From assembly GCA_934167875.1 (NCBI GenBank), contig CAKPMC010000003.1, positions 49,858 through 113,857 on the forward strand: DNA of 64,000 nt, in the 5' to 3' direction. Both the position numbers and the translations under genes were made by a program. The notes under the pieces were generated by a model. It searched no databases, was not told the DNA's origin, and saw only the letters and a list, made by a program, of their open reading frames with translations. The first letter of the stretch is position 1; each line of letters starts with the position of its first letter. Shown piece by piece: positions 52,745 through 61,555 of this stretch. This stretch comes from an uncultured Bacilli bacterium (GTDB taxonomy: Bacteria > Bacillota_I > Bacilli_A > RF39 > UBA660).

Positions 52745-52773
52745 ATTATATATTACCAATTACTATTTGTCAA
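52745..52773 (-). promoter_or_regulatory. rplJ promoter
   Basis: TTGACA (52768-52773), 17-base spacer, TATAAT (52745-52750), a full consensus. The -35 is formed by the last codons of rplA. Confidence 0.9.
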
Positions 52774-53461
52774 AAGAATTTGTTAAAATTTTAATTCCAG
52801 GACCCATAGTAGTTGTAATAGCGATATTTTTAATATAATCACCTTTTACTGTTGAAGGTTTAACTTTAAGAATAGTAGCCATGAATGCATTTAAGTTATC
52901 AAGTAATTGTTCTTCAGTAAATGAAACTTTACCAATAACACCATGAACATTACCAAAGCTATCAGTTCTGTATTCAACACGACCAGCTTTAACTTCATTA
53001 ACAGCTTTAACTACATCTGTAGTAACTGTACCAGTTTTAGGATTTGGCATTAAACCCTTAGGTCCTAAAACTTTACCTAACTTACCAAGTAAAGGCATCA
53101 TATCAGGAGTAGCGATCATTACATCAAAACCGAACCAATTTTCTTTTTCGATTTTTTCTAACATATCAACATCACCAACAAAATCAGCACCAGCTTCTTT
53201 TGCTTTGTTTGCATTTTCTCCTTTAGTAATAACTAAAACCTTTTTAGTTTTTCCTGTTCCATGAGGTAAAACAATAGCACCTCTTAATTGTTGATCAGCC
53301 TTTTTAGTATCTAGGTTAAGTCTAACAGCAACTTCTACAGTTCCATCAAACTTACTAGTTGAAGTTTCTTTAGCTAATTTAACAGCTTCTTCTTTAGAGT
53401 ATAACTTACCCTTTTCTACTTTTTCAGAAGCTAAAACATACTTCTTTCCTCTTTGTTTCAC
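52763..53461 (-). CDS. rplA: 50S ribosomal protein L1
   Basis: The 232-aa protein of the L1 stalk shows GTVEVAVRLNLDTKKADQQLRGAIVLPHGTGK and PKTGTVTTDVVKAVNEVKAGRVEYRTDSFG. It starts with GTG after AGGAGGAATTTAAA. It also acts as a translational repressor in many bacteria, and a structured leader precedes it here. Confidence 0.97.
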   Translation of the reverse strand: MKQRGKKYVLASEKVEKGKLYSKEEAVKLAKETSTSKFDGTVEVAVRLNLDTKKADQQLRGAIVLPHGTGKTKKVLVITKGENANKAKEAGADFVGDVDMLEKIEKENWFGFDVMIATPDMMPLLGKLGKVLGPKGLMPNPKTGTVTTDVVKAVNEVKAGRVEYRTDSFGNVHGVIGKVSFTEEQLLDNLNAFMATILKVKPSTVKGDYIKNIAITTTMGPGIKILTNSFDK

Positions 53462-53474
53462 TTTAAATTCCTCC

Positions 53475-53539
53475 TTATGTGGTTTATTTCGAATAATCGA
53501 AAATACGGATATATCAGGAGAGCGGATCCTCCCACATAA
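53475..53539 (-). promoter_or_regulatory. Putative L1 leader between rplK and rplA
   Basis: TTATGTGG at one end pairs with CCACATAA just before the rplA ribosome site. Inside are GGAG/CTCC and TTTCGA/TCGAAA stems. The GTGGGAGGATCCG stretch resembles L1-binding sites. Function inferred from position and structure. Confidence 0.6.
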
Positions 53540-53547
53540 TACCTATA

Positions 53548-53973
53548 TTAATCTACTACCTTAATTCCCATGTTACGAGCAGTACCTTCAACAATTTTCA
53601 TTGCTTCATCTACTGTATAAGCATTTAAATCAGGCAATTTAGTTTCTGCTATTTCTTTTAATTGAGCTTTAGTAATAGTTCCAACAGTTTCGTTAGATCC
53701 CTTACTAGAACCTTTCTTAACATTAGCAGCTTTCATAATTAAGAATGCTGCTGGTGGAGTCTTAATTACAAAATCAAAACTTCTATCATCATATACAGAA
53801 ATTTCAACTGGTAAAATATCCCCCATATGTTCTCTAGTTGCATCATTATACTTAGTACAAAAATCTTGTAAATTGATTCCTGCAGGTCCTAAAACAGTTC
53901 CAACTGGTGGAGCTGGTGTAGCTTTTCCAGCAGCAATCTGTAATTTAATCTTCTTTACAACTTCCTTTGCCAC
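53548..53973 (-). CDS. rplK: 50S ribosomal protein L11
   Basis: 141 aa, the standard length. KLQIAAGKATPAPPVGTVLGPAGINLQDFCTKYN is the N-terminal domain and the C-terminal domain ends TARNMGIKVVD. It helps form the GTPase centre. The start is a GTG at 53973, after AGGAGGTG. Confidence 0.97.
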   Translation of the reverse strand: MAKEVVKKIKLQIAAGKATPAPPVGTVLGPAGINLQDFCTKYNDATREHMGDILPVEISVYDDRSFDFVIKTPPAAFLIMKAANVKKGSSKGSNETVGTITKAQLKEIAETKLPDLNAYTVDEAMKIVEGTARNMGIKVVD

Positions 53974-53999
53974 GAAAAACACCTCCTATAATTTTTGTC

Positions 54000-54060
54000 T
54001 TCGTGAGTGGTTCAAATAGCTACCCGCTTTTTATAATTAGCTTTGCTTCCCACTTTCGAA
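54000..54060 (-). promoter_or_regulatory. Structured leader of rplK
   Basis: TTCG/CGAA and AGTGG/CCACT pair around an inner AGCTA/TAGCT stem. The element lies between the promoter and the rplK ribosome site. Its ligand may be L11 or L1 but is not shown. Confidence 0.5.
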
Positions 54061-54089
54061 ATCTATATTAAATAAAATATAGCTCTTAA

Positions 54090-54118
54090 ATAATAACATT
54101 AAAATCCTTAAAAATCAA
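54090..54118 (-). promoter_or_regulatory. rplK promoter
   Basis: TTGATT (54113-54118), 17-base spacer, TATTAT (54090-54095). Confidence 0.75.
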
Positions 54119-54137
54119 GATAATTTTTATATTTTAA

Positions 54138-54533
54138 CTATTTATGTTGAATATTATTAAAATTTTTAGATAATTGTGAAACAATATTATTATCAATCAA
54201 TCCCTGATTAACAAAATCCGAAAAATGATATTTAATATATTCAACTGTCTTTTGTTGAAAAACTTCATTAGTTATTTTAAACATATCACATACTGCTAAA
54301 GCAGTAGCTTCATCTAACTTATGATTATCAATATACTGACAAATTTCTAAATCATATGGACATAATATTGTATTTAAAAATATCTGTTTAAATTCATCAT
54401 TATCATATTTATCTAAAAAATATTTTAAAAATTCCTGAGCTTTCGGAGCAGATGACTTCTCATAAAAATCATAAGCATAATAAGCTAGATTTTTTAATTC
54501 AATATATTCTCTTAAATTAGTATGATCTGCCAT
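54138..54533 (-). CDS. Unknown 131-aa helical protein between nusG and rplK
   Basis: The protein is almost wholly helical (LREYIELKNLAYYAYDFYEKSSAPKAQEFLKYFLDKYD...), without membrane segments, and has three Cys. No family is recognised. It begins six bases after nusG ends, so it is translated with secE and nusG and may serve transcription or secretion. The usual order in Bacilli has rplK directly after nusG, so this gene is a lineage-specific insertion. Confidence 0.6.
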   Translation of the reverse strand: MADHTNLREYIELKNLAYYAYDFYEKSSAPKAQEFLKYFLDKYDNDEFKQIFLNTILCPYDLEICQYIDNHKLDEATALAVCDMFKITNEVFQQKTVEYIKYHFSDFVNQGLIDNNIVSQLSKNFNNIQHK

Positions 54534-54538
54534 AATAA

Positions 54539-55075
54539 TTAATTAGCCATCTCTACTTCACTCATAGCTACTTCAACTGAAGTTTCTTGTCCAAATAAAT
54601 CAACTAATAACATAAGTTTTTGGTTAGCTGCATCAACTGAATCAATAGTACCAAACATACCAGAGAAAGGTCCTGCAATAATCTTAACTTTATTTCCTAC
54701 CTCTAATTCTTTATCAACATCTAATCTACTCATTCCCATATTATTTAATATGTTATCAACTTCATAAGGTTGAAGAGGTGTAGGTTTAGCACCTTTTCCA
54801 CTTGATCCAATAAATCCAGTAACACCAGGAGTATTACGAACTACATACCAAGCTTCATCACTCATAACCATTTCCACTAATATATAACCAGGGAACATTT
54901 TCTTAATTTTTTCTTTTGTTTGACCATCTTTTTCTTCAATTACTTTTTGTTCTGGAACAATAACTCTAAAAATATAGTCTTTCATATCCATACTTTGAGC
55001 ACGCATCTCTAATTTTTCTTTTACTTTATTTTCATGTCCAGAATAAGTATTAACTACATACCATTGTTTATCCAT
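54539..55075 (-). CDS. nusG: Transcription termination/antitermination factor NusG
   Basis: The 178-aa protein has the NGN domain (WYVVNTYSGHENKVKEKLEMRAQSM...FPGYILVEMVMSDEAWYVVRNTPGVTGFIGS) and a C-terminal KOW domain (VGNKVKIIAGPFSGMFGTIDSVD). It binds RNA polymerase and modulates pausing and termination. It begins three bases after secE. Confidence 0.97.
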   Translation of the reverse strand: MDKQWYVVNTYSGHENKVKEKLEMRAQSMDMKDYIFRVIVPEQKVIEEKDGQTKEKIKKMFPGYILVEMVMSDEAWYVVRNTPGVTGFIGSSGKGAKPTPLQPYEVDNILNNMGMSRLDVDKELEVGNKVKIIAGPFSGMFGTIDSVDAANQKLMLLVDLFGQETSVEVAMSEVEMAN

Positions 55076-55078
55076 AAA

Positions 55079-55438
55079 TTACACACCTGCCTTTAATAAT
55101 GCAATAATTAGATCGATTAAATAGAAAAATAATGCAAAGAAAACAATAAAAACTATAGTAGCTACAGAATATTTAATCATATCCTTCTTAGAAGGCCATT
55201 TTACTTTAGACACTTCACTTTTAACTTCTTTAAAGAAAGTGAATTTTTTCTTATTAGTTTTTTTAGTATTCTTTTTATTACCTTTCTTAGTATTCTTCTT
55301 TACTGCTTTTTTAGTAGTATTCTTTTTATTTGAATCCTTTTTTTCAACTTTTTTACTACCAACTGTTTCATTTGATAATTTCTTAACTTCGTCATCAATA
55401 TCGATAATTTCACGATCTGACTTAACAAACTTTGCCAT
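55079..55438 (-). CDS. secE: Preprotein translocase subunit SecE with Lys-rich extension
   Basis: The core SecE lies in the last 55 residues (FFKEVKSEVSKVKWPSKKDMIKYSVATIVFIVFFALFFYLIDLIIALL), with the amphipathic helix and one membrane segment. About 65 extra residues precede it, mostly Lys, Asn and Thr repeats (KKNTTKKAVKKNTKKGNKK). Most SecE of this type are 60 aa, so the extension is lineage-specific and perhaps contacts ribosomal RNA or lipids. rpmG, usually just upstream, is missing here. Confidence 0.93.
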   Translation of the reverse strand: MAKFVKSDREIIDIDDEVKKLSNETVGSKKVEKKDSNKKNTTKKAVKKNTKKGNKKNTKKTNKKKFTFFKEVKSEVSKVKWPSKKDMIKYSVATIVFIVFFALFFYLIDLIIALLKAGV

Positions 55439-55491
55439 GTTAACACCTTACCTTTTAACCAAAATAAAAACACCCTTTCGTGTTCAAATAT

Positions 55492-55520
55492 AAATTAACA
55501 CAAAAAGGTATTAAAGTCAA
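55492..55520 (-). promoter_or_regulatory. secE-nusG promoter
   Basis: TTGACT (55515-55520), 17-base spacer, TAATTT (55492-55497). A small AACAC/GTGTT hairpin with TTTTTATTTT follows in the leader. Confidence 0.6.
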
Positions 55521-55525
55521 CAAAT

Positions 55526-56182
55526 TTAACCTATATAATTAGAAAAATAAAAGATTATTCCAATTAAACCAACAACAAGTGAAACAACTATAGTCATTAA
55601 AAAGAAATTATTACCAAAAGCAGCTTCATTATCCTGACTAGCAAAAGCCTTACCAGCTTCTGTTGCTTTAACATAAGCTAAACTATTATTAGAACCATTA
55701 TTATTCTTTCCTAAATTAATAATATAATCAGAATAATATAATGTATGACCATCAACTTTACCATTTTGATAAGAATCAACAAGTATTCCCTTATAATAAT
55801 CTCTATCTTCTTCTGGTAAATAACTAGCAAAATTATCAAAGTTACTACTAATAACATCAAAATTAAGCATACCCTGATTCAATTGATAATCTGGTAAATA
55901 ACTACAAAAAGCTAAATTAGCTAAAGCTAAAACATTACTAAAAATTGCTACATCTCTATTATTAGCATAATAATCAGAAATTAAAGAAACGTCTTCGAAA
56001 TAATAATAACCATCTTGATAATAAATTTTATTAAGACTAAAGTCTGTAACCATTAAATTTTTTTCATGTAACTTTTTAAGCATTGAATCCATAAGAATAA
56101 AAGCTATTCTCTTATCTGCCATTGACAATTGCTTAAAATTCATATCAAGTAAGCTTATTCTATTACTAACAACTCCTGCCAT
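55526..56182 (-). CDS. Tail-anchored pseudokinase-like protein
   Basis: The 218-aa protein has one C-terminal membrane helix (FFLMTIVVSLVVGLIGIIFYF). The soluble part contains LKKLHEKNLMVTDFSLNKIYYQDGYYYFEDVSLIS, whose order resembles a kinase catalytic loop and DFG region (H-x-D-L-x-x-N-I...). A complete HRD and DFG are absent. This resembles the EssB/YukC pseudokinase layout, but I cannot confirm it. It is inserted between the sigma gene and secE in an otherwise conserved order. Confidence 0.5.
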   Translation of the reverse strand: MAGVVSNRISLLDMNFKQLSMADKRIAFILMDSMLKKLHEKNLMVTDFSLNKIYYQDGYYYFEDVSLISDYYANNRDVAIFSNVLALANLAFCSYLPDYQLNQGMLNFDVISSNFDNFASYLPEEDRDYYKGILVDSYQNGKVDGHTLYYSDYIINLGKNNNGSNNSLAYVKATEAGKAFASQDNEAAFGNNFFLMTIVVSLVVGLIGIIFYFSNYIG

Positions 56183-56224
56183 CTAGTATCACCTATTATC
56201 ATTATAACACTTTATAAATATTTT

Positions 56225-56839
56225 TCAATGTTCTAAAAAAAGATAACATTCTTTACGTAATCTACTTATATCATTAGTAACTTTTTTTAAAGGGTAATCC
56301 ATTAGAACACTAATATCTTTATTAGTAAATCCATTTATTTTAAGTTCAAATATAGATGAATAAGGAAATTTTAATGAGAAAATAAATTCTTTAATTTTAG
56401 ATTCAAAATCTATATACATGATAGCTTCATCTGGTAAGATGGCATCTTCATCTTTTATCAAAGAAAAAAGAGGTTCATCATTATTACTAGAAACATCTTG
56501 ATCAAGAGAAATACATCCTACATTAGCTAAATTCTTTTGATTTGTATATTTCTTTAAATAATTAAGCATTTTACTACGAATAGATATTGTGGCATAGGTA
56601 TAAAATAATGTATTTCTAGTAGCATGGTAACTTCTAATTGCGTTATAAAGTCCCAAATATCCTTCCTGAACTAAATCATCAAATTCAATTCCATATCTAT
56701 TAAAATTTTTTAAATAATTAGATGCCATACTTTTTATTATTGGTTTATATTTATCAAACACCATATTTCTAGCATCTTCACTACCTTCTTCTACTAAATA
56801 CATAACTTCATAATCATTTATATCTTTATAAGCAGTCAT
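56225..56839 (-). CDS. Sigma-70 family factor, SigH-like
   Basis: The 204-aa protein has region 2 (DDLVQEGYLGLYNAIRSYHATRNTLFYTYATISIRSKMLNYLKKY) and region 4 (SSIFELKINGFTNKDISVLMDYPLKKVTNDISRLRKECYLF). No region 3 or anti-sigma gene is seen. It lies in the position of sigH between rlmB and secE in Bacilli, so it may control competence- or stress-like genes. GGTAGGA precedes the start, four bases after rlmB. Confidence 0.85.
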   Translation of the reverse strand: MTAYKDINDYEVMYLVEEGSEDARNMVFDKYKPIIKSMASNYLKNFNRYGIEFDDLVQEGYLGLYNAIRSYHATRNTLFYTYATISIRSKMLNYLKKYTNQKNLANVGCISLDQDVSSNNDEPLFSLIKDEDAILPDEAIMYIDFESKIKEFIFSLKFPYSSIFELKINGFTNKDISVLMDYPLKKVTNDISRLRKECYLFLEH

Positions 56840-56842
56840 TTC

Positions 56843-57541
56843 CTACCTTTTTTGTCTAACTACCTCATAAATTAAAATTCCAGCAGCTACAGAAGCATTT
56901 AGACTATTAACCTTTCCGTACATAGGAATTTCAGCCATAAAATCACAAGATTCTCTCACCATTCTAGAAATACCAGTTCCTTCATTGCCAATAATCAAAG
57001 CAATCTTACCAGAATAATCTAGTTTACGATAATCTGTACTATTAGTCATATCTGTACCTACTATCCAAAAGCCTTCCTTTTTCAAATCTGAAATAGTTTG
57101 ATTTAAATTAGTAACTAATGATATAGGAATATTATCAATAGCGCCAGTACTAGTTTTAATTACGGTTGAATTAACAGTAACACCCCTATCTTTAGGAATG
57201 ATAATACCATTAACACCAGCTGCTTCACTAGTACGAATAATAGCCCCAAGATTATGAGGATCTTCTAAGTGATCTAGAATAACTACAAAAGATTCAGAAT
57301 CTTGAATAAATTTGTGATAATCAGTATAACTGAAATCTACGACATCTAGAATTATACCTTGATGAACTCCATTTGCAAGTCGATCTAATTCAAATTTAGG
57401 CAAATATTTAGGCTGAATATTGCCTTTTTCTATAAGCAAATTGATCTTTTCATCATGAAAACCCTCCTGTAAATATATTTTTTTAACTTTTTCACTTTTT
57501 TTCAAATATTCTAAAGCAACATTTCTTCCATATACTAACAT
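56843..57541 (-). CDS. rlmB: 23S rRNA 2'-O-methyltransferase, TrmH/RlmB family
   Basis: The 232-aa SPOUT enzyme begins YGRNVALEYLKKSEKVKKIYLQEG, the substrate-binding domain. It holds the knot motifs VILDHLEDPHNLGAIIRTSEAAGVNGIIIP, IALIIGNEGTGISRMV and PMYGKVNSLNASVAAGILIYE. It methylates a ribose in 23S rRNA. It follows mrnC by one base. Confidence 0.95.
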   Translation of the reverse strand: MLVYGRNVALEYLKKSEKVKKIYLQEGFHDEKINLLIEKGNIQPKYLPKFELDRLANGVHQGIILDVVDFSYTDYHKFIQDSESFVVILDHLEDPHNLGAIIRTSEAAGVNGIIIPKDRGVTVNSTVIKTSTGAIDNIPISLVTNLNQTISDLKKEGFWIVGTDMTNSTDYRKLDYSGKIALIIGNEGTGISRMVRESCDFMAEIPMYGKVNSLNASVAAGILIYEVVRQKR

Positions 57542-57542
57542 A

Positions 57543-57929
57543 TTAAACCTCCAATATTAATTTCATAATTTCATCTATTCTATCATTTCTATTAGTCAAG
57601 TCTAAATAACCAATCAAAGCTTCTAAACCAGTTGCATATTTATAAGTGACAATATCACAGTTTTTAGGATGTGATGTACTTTTATAATTACGTGCACGTT
57701 TAATAACTCCAAGTTCTTCATCCGTAAAAAAATTTTTATCAATCAAAATATTTACAAATCTAGCCTGAGCCTTAGCACTAACATAATTAATAGATTCTGT
57801 TTGCAAACTATTAACATTACCAATACCCTTACTAATTAGATATCTCCTTACATAATTTTCATAAATAGTATCACCTAAATATGCTAAAACTAATACATTT
57901 ATTTCAAGTACATTCATTGTTTTTGGCAT
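57543..57929 (-). CDS. mrnC: Mini-ribonuclease III
   Basis: The 128-aa protein is an RNase III catalytic domain without the double-stranded RNA-binding domain. LAYLGDTIYENYVRRYL contains the signature and ATGLEALIGYLDL the second acidic site. It matures 23S rRNA ends. It follows cysS and precedes rlmB, the usual Firmicutes order. Confidence 0.95.
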   Translation of the reverse strand: MPKTMNVLEINVLVLAYLGDTIYENYVRRYLISKGIGNVNSLQTESINYVSAKAQARFVNILIDKNFFTDEELGVIKRARNYKSTSHPKNCDIVTYKYATGLEALIGYLDLTNRNDRIDEIMKLILEV

Positions 57930-57965
57930 AATACCACCTCAGTTAATATAATAACATAAAAATAA

Positions 57966-57992
57966 AAGAAAAAGAACTGATAAACTCAGTCC
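57966..57992 (-). terminator. Terminator after cysS
   Basis: GGACTGA-gttta-TCAGTTC then TTTTTC on the minus strand. mrnC-rlmB-sigma must then rely on read-through or a promoter in the gap. Confidence 0.65.
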
Positions 57993-57997
57993 TAAAT

Positions 57998-59392
57998 CTA
58001 TAATATATTATATATAGTACCTTCCCTAGTATCTTTAAGTTCTATTCCCTTTGAGAGTAATTCATCACGAATAGTATCAGCTAAAGCAAAATTTTTATCT
58101 TTTTTAGCCTGATTTCTCTCTTCTATTTTACTTAGAATATAAGATTCTAATTCACTATCTATATCTTTTTCTTCATCAATTAAATTTAAAGATAATACTT
58201 TATCAAAATCATCTATTAAATATAATTTAGTAAAATCAGTTAAATCAGAATCTTTAAGTACATCATATACCAAAGTAAGCATACTAGAAGTATTTAAATC
58301 ATTTGAAATAGCTTCCTTAAACTTATCTTTATAATAATCTAATTTATCTTCGTGTAAGTCAGGAGTTCTATCTAATTTAGCTATTTTAGCTTTTAACTTA
58401 TAATAAGCATTTTGTGCTTGATCTAAAGCATCGTATGAAAAAACTAATACTTTTCTATAATGACTACCTAAACAAAAATAACGATAACTTAAAGGATTAT
58501 ATCCTTTTTCTTCTAATAAAGAAACAGTTAAAAATTCACCCTTAGATTTACTCATTTTACCAGTCTGATCATTTAAATGTTCACCATGAACCCAGTAATT
58601 ACACCATTTATGACCAAAATATGCTTCACTTTGAGCAATCTCATTAGTATGATGTGGAAAAACATTATCGATTCCGCCACAATGAATATCTAAATATTCA
58701 CCTAAATATTTACCGCTTATACCACTACATTCAATATGCCAGCCAGGATAACCATAACCCCATGGAGAATCCCACTTCATATCTTGGTTTTTAAACTTAC
58801 TGTCAGTAAACCATAATACAAAGTCAGCAGGATTTTTCTTAGCATCATCTTCTTCTACTGTTTCACGAACTCCAACCATCAAATCATCAGGATTCTTTCC
58901 AGATAATTTATAATAATCATTAGCTTTGCTTACATCAAAATAAACATTACCATTAGAAATATAAGCATAACCATCATCAAGCATCTTAGTTATCATATCG
59001 ATATAAGTATCTATATGATGGCTTGCAGGTTCCACAATACTTGGTTTTTTAATATTTAACTTACTGCAATCATCAAAAAAGGCATCAGTATAAAATTTAG
59101 CTATTTCATAAACTGTTTTACCTTCTCTAAGTGCACCCTTAGCCATTTTATCTTCACCAGTATCACCATCACTAGTTAAATGACCAACATCAGTAATATT
59201 CATAACTCTTTTTACTTCATATCCTAAATATTTTAAACCTTTTTCTAATATATCTTCAAAAATATAAGTACGAAGATTACCTATGTGAGCAAAATTATAT
59301 ACTGTAGGACCACAAGTATACATTTTTACTTTTCCCTCTTCATTAGGTATAAACTCCTCAACTTGTTTAGTTAAAGTATTATATATTTTCAT
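57998..59392 (-). CDS. cysS: Cysteinyl-tRNA synthetase
   Basis: The 464-aa class I enzyme has the zinc site Cys in MYTCGPTVYNFAHIGNLRTY, which also contains the HIGN motif, and GKMSKSKGEFLTV as KMSKS. CSGISGKYLG and HCGGIDNVFPHHTNEIAQSEA complete the active site. AAAGGTGAT precedes the start. No T-box leader is visible upstream. Confidence 0.97.
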   Translation of the reverse strand: MKIYNTLTKQVEEFIPNEEGKVKMYTCGPTVYNFAHIGNLRTYIFEDILEKGLKYLGYEVKRVMNITDVGHLTSDGDTGEDKMAKGALREGKTVYEIAKFYTDAFFDDCSKLNIKKPSIVEPASHHIDTYIDMITKMLDDGYAYISNGNVYFDVSKANDYYKLSGKNPDDLMVGVRETVEEDDAKKNPADFVLWFTDSKFKNQDMKWDSPWGYGYPGWHIECSGISGKYLGEYLDIHCGGIDNVFPHHTNEIAQSEAYFGHKWCNYWVHGEHLNDQTGKMSKSKGEFLTVSLLEEKGYNPLSYRYFCLGSHYRKVLVFSYDALDQAQNAYYKLKAKIAKLDRTPDLHEDKLDYYKDKFKEAISNDLNTSSMLTLVYDVLKDSDLTDFTKLYLIDDFDKVLSLNLIDEEKDIDSELESYILSKIEERNQAKKDKNFALADTIRDELLSKGIELKDTREGTIYNIL

Positions 59393-59478
59393 AACATCAC
59401 CTTTTTCAGTATATTCAAACTAAACATATTATAACATAGAAACATAAATATAAAAACAAAAACCATTTAAATGCTATA

Positions 59479-60939
59479 CTATTCAACCACAATCCAAGCA
59501 TTAGGTAAACTACGAATAGTTCTCTTCTGACCATTAAATGGAATATTGATATACTCATTATCTTTAACCATACTAGTAGAAGTACCACCATCTAAATTAG
59601 CAGCATTATAAGCACCATACTTTTCCATAATATCTGCTAAATCACTATAACTAGCACCTTTACTATGTGGTTGACTACCATCTATTACTAGTAATAATAC
59701 TATTCCATCTTTTCTTTGACCAATTACCGTTCTAGCACAAGCCCATCTATAATTTTCTTCTTTAAAATAATTAACACCATCTACAATCAAATATGGTCCC
59801 CAATCAACGGCATCTCTTATTTTCATATTTAAAGCTTCTTCTGCACTAACACGTTTTAATATTAATCTATTGTCCTCATCAAAACCTATCATGCCTCCGC
59901 TTTCAATTCCGCGTCTAAAATTAGTAAGTAATTTACCATCTTTAATAACCATACCATGCGGTATACCACCATTACTACTCCAGTTAGGATCATAAAATCC
60001 TCCAGCATTCATAGCCACTAAAGCATTATTATCTTTAGCAATTTGAGATAATATTTGTCCATATGAACTATCACTAGTACCAGCTCCCCTAGAAGTAGCA
60101 ATCTTTACTTTAGAAGGATCATAAACTACTGCCATATAACCACTATATTTAGAAACACCATCTCTTAAAGTACCTTCAACTTTAATAATCTTATAAACAT
60201 CATCAGAATTTTCTCTAGTCAAAATTTCTTTATCATAAGAATTAGCATAATTATTAACATTAAACTCAATAGGTGTAAATTCATACAACTGATCATTATT
60301 AGAGTCAACTATTTTTACTCCATCAGTCATAGCACTTTCAATAATAGCTCTCTTATAAAATATATTAGATAAATATTGATGATTCCTAGTACTCATAACA
60401 TTTCTTATAAAGTTAATTTGAAATTCATTATTCCAATAAAACATATAAGTAATTCCCAAAATTATAACAATTGGCACAATTAAAAAACTATAAAAAACAG
60501 TATCTCGCTTCAACCATTTAAGTTCGTATTTTCTTTGAATTTTAAAAACCAATATACCCAAAATTATAATAGTTATAATTAGTATAAAAAAACTAATAAG
60601 TAATACTAAACTAAATTTATTTAAAAATATATAATCACTACTAATAGCTATATAATACATAAGAAATAAAAGTGGGGCTAAAAAAAGTGAAATAAATAAG
60701 AAAAATTTTAACTTATCTAAAAAACGTCTCTGAATAAAAAAATTATTAAAATCCTTATTAGTCCTAGCTAAAAACTGCTGTATTTTCTTTTTCTTAGTAA
60801 CATCATGAGGAATATCTATATTTAATTTATCTTCTATATAATTAATTGTATCTTTTTGATTATTTAGTATCTCTTTTGGAATATATAATTCCATTGTTTT
60901 CTCTAAATACTCAATAACTTCATCATCTTTATTAAACAT
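59479..60939 (-). CDS. Membrane protein with phosphodiester glycosidase (NAGPA) domain
   Basis: The 486-aa protein has an N-terminal cytoplasmic helical part and at least three membrane segments (about residues 75-170). The extracytoplasmic NAGPA-like domain includes AMNAGGFYDPNWSSNGGIPHGMVIKDGKLL, VDWGPYLIVDGV, CARTVIGQRKDGIVLLLVIDG and NLDGGTSTSMV. Such domains cleave sugar phosphodiesters and occur in wall or teichoic-acid metabolism. AGGAG precedes the ATG. The gene downstream of its start is a small membrane protein, probably co-transcribed. Confidence 0.85.
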   Translation of the reverse strand: MFNKDDEVIEYLEKTMELYIPKEILNNQKDTINYIEDKLNIDIPHDVTKKKKIQQFLARTNKDFNNFFIQRRFLDKLKFFLFISLFLAPLLFLMYYIAISSDYIFLNKFSLVLLISFFILIITIIILGILVFKIQRKYELKWLKRDTVFYSFLIVPIVIILGITYMFYWNNEFQINFIRNVMSTRNHQYLSNIFYKRAIIESAMTDGVKIVDSNNDQLYEFTPIEFNVNNYANSYDKEILTRENSDDVYKIIKVEGTLRDGVSKYSGYMAVVYDPSKVKIATSRGAGTSDSSYGQILSQIAKDNNALVAMNAGGFYDPNWSSNGGIPHGMVIKDGKLLTNFRRGIESGGMIGFDEDNRLILKRVSAEEALNMKIRDAVDWGPYLIVDGVNYFKEENYRWACARTVIGQRKDGIVLLLVIDGSQPHSKGASYSDLADIMEKYGAYNAANLDGGTSTSMVKDNEYINIPFNGQKRTIRSLPNAWIVVE

Positions 60940-60948
60940 ACTAAACTC

Positions 60949-61413
60949 CTAAATATTATTCCAACTATCACACTGTTTTAAAAAATTATTATAATTTTTA
61001 AGAAGTGAATTATAAGTATTTATAAAACTAGAATAACTATCAACTATACCAGAACATTCATCTGAATCTAAATTAGATAATTCAACTTGGCATATTTCAA
61101 CAACATTATTATAATCACTATCAATATCAAGTTTAATAGTAGCTATTTCTTCCATTACAGAATTATATTTATCTTTTTCTGTATTAGCTTCTTCATAATA
61201 TAATCCAAAAAAAGTATTCATAGAAGCCATGTAAGAATGAGCATTTTCTAAATTACTTTTAATACTATTATAGTATTTATCAATTGATTCCACATAAGCC
61301 AAAGTAGTACTTTTATCTTCTTTATAGTCACTAAAAATATTAAGTACTAAACCACTAATAATCATAATAATGGAAAGGCAAAATAAAATAGCTGATAAAA
61401 ATATTTTTTTCAT
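60949..61413 (-). CDS. Membrane-anchored helical protein, unknown
   Basis: The 154-aa protein has an N-terminal membrane helix (IFLSAILFCLSIIMIISGLVLNIF). An extracellular coiled-coil-like domain rich in Tyr, Asn and Ser follows, with two Cys pairs (ICQVELSNLDSDEC, KQCDSW). It may be an uncleaved signal anchor. The start at 61413 follows GTGGTGG. It ends nine bases before the glycosidase gene's start, so the two act together in the envelope. Confidence 0.6.
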   Translation of the reverse strand: MKKIFLSAILFCLSIIMIISGLVLNIFSDYKEDKSTTLAYVESIDKYYNSIKSNLENAHSYMASMNTFFGLYYEEANTEKDKYNSVMEEIATIKLDIDSDYNNVVEICQVELSNLDSDECSGIVDSYSSFINTYNSLLKNYNNFLKQCDSWNNI

Positions 61414-61523
61414 AACTACCACCACTATTATAAGTATAATAGAAATTAAATTATTTTTATAAAAAAAGATATAAATTAACTAAGTGCAAAGTAAAGTTAT
61501 GTAAATATTTTGTCAAAACAAAA

Positions 61524-61555
61524 AAAGGAAAAAATTTTCCTAATTAGGAAAATTT
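61524..61555 (-). terminator. clpC terminator built from its last codons
   Basis: AAATTTTCC-taatta-GGAAAATTT then T-run. The left arm encodes the last Asn-Phe-Pro and the TAG lies in the loop. Confidence 0.85.

Noticed and set aside
55239..55493. Plus-strand frame opposite secE (Phe/Leu-rich)
   Set aside because: It mirrors the lysine-rich extension of SecE and has no ribosome site or composition of its own.
57957..59480. T-box riboswitch upstream of cysS
   Set aside because: Only about 80 bases lie upstream and none show the T-box bulge sequence or a specifier stem.
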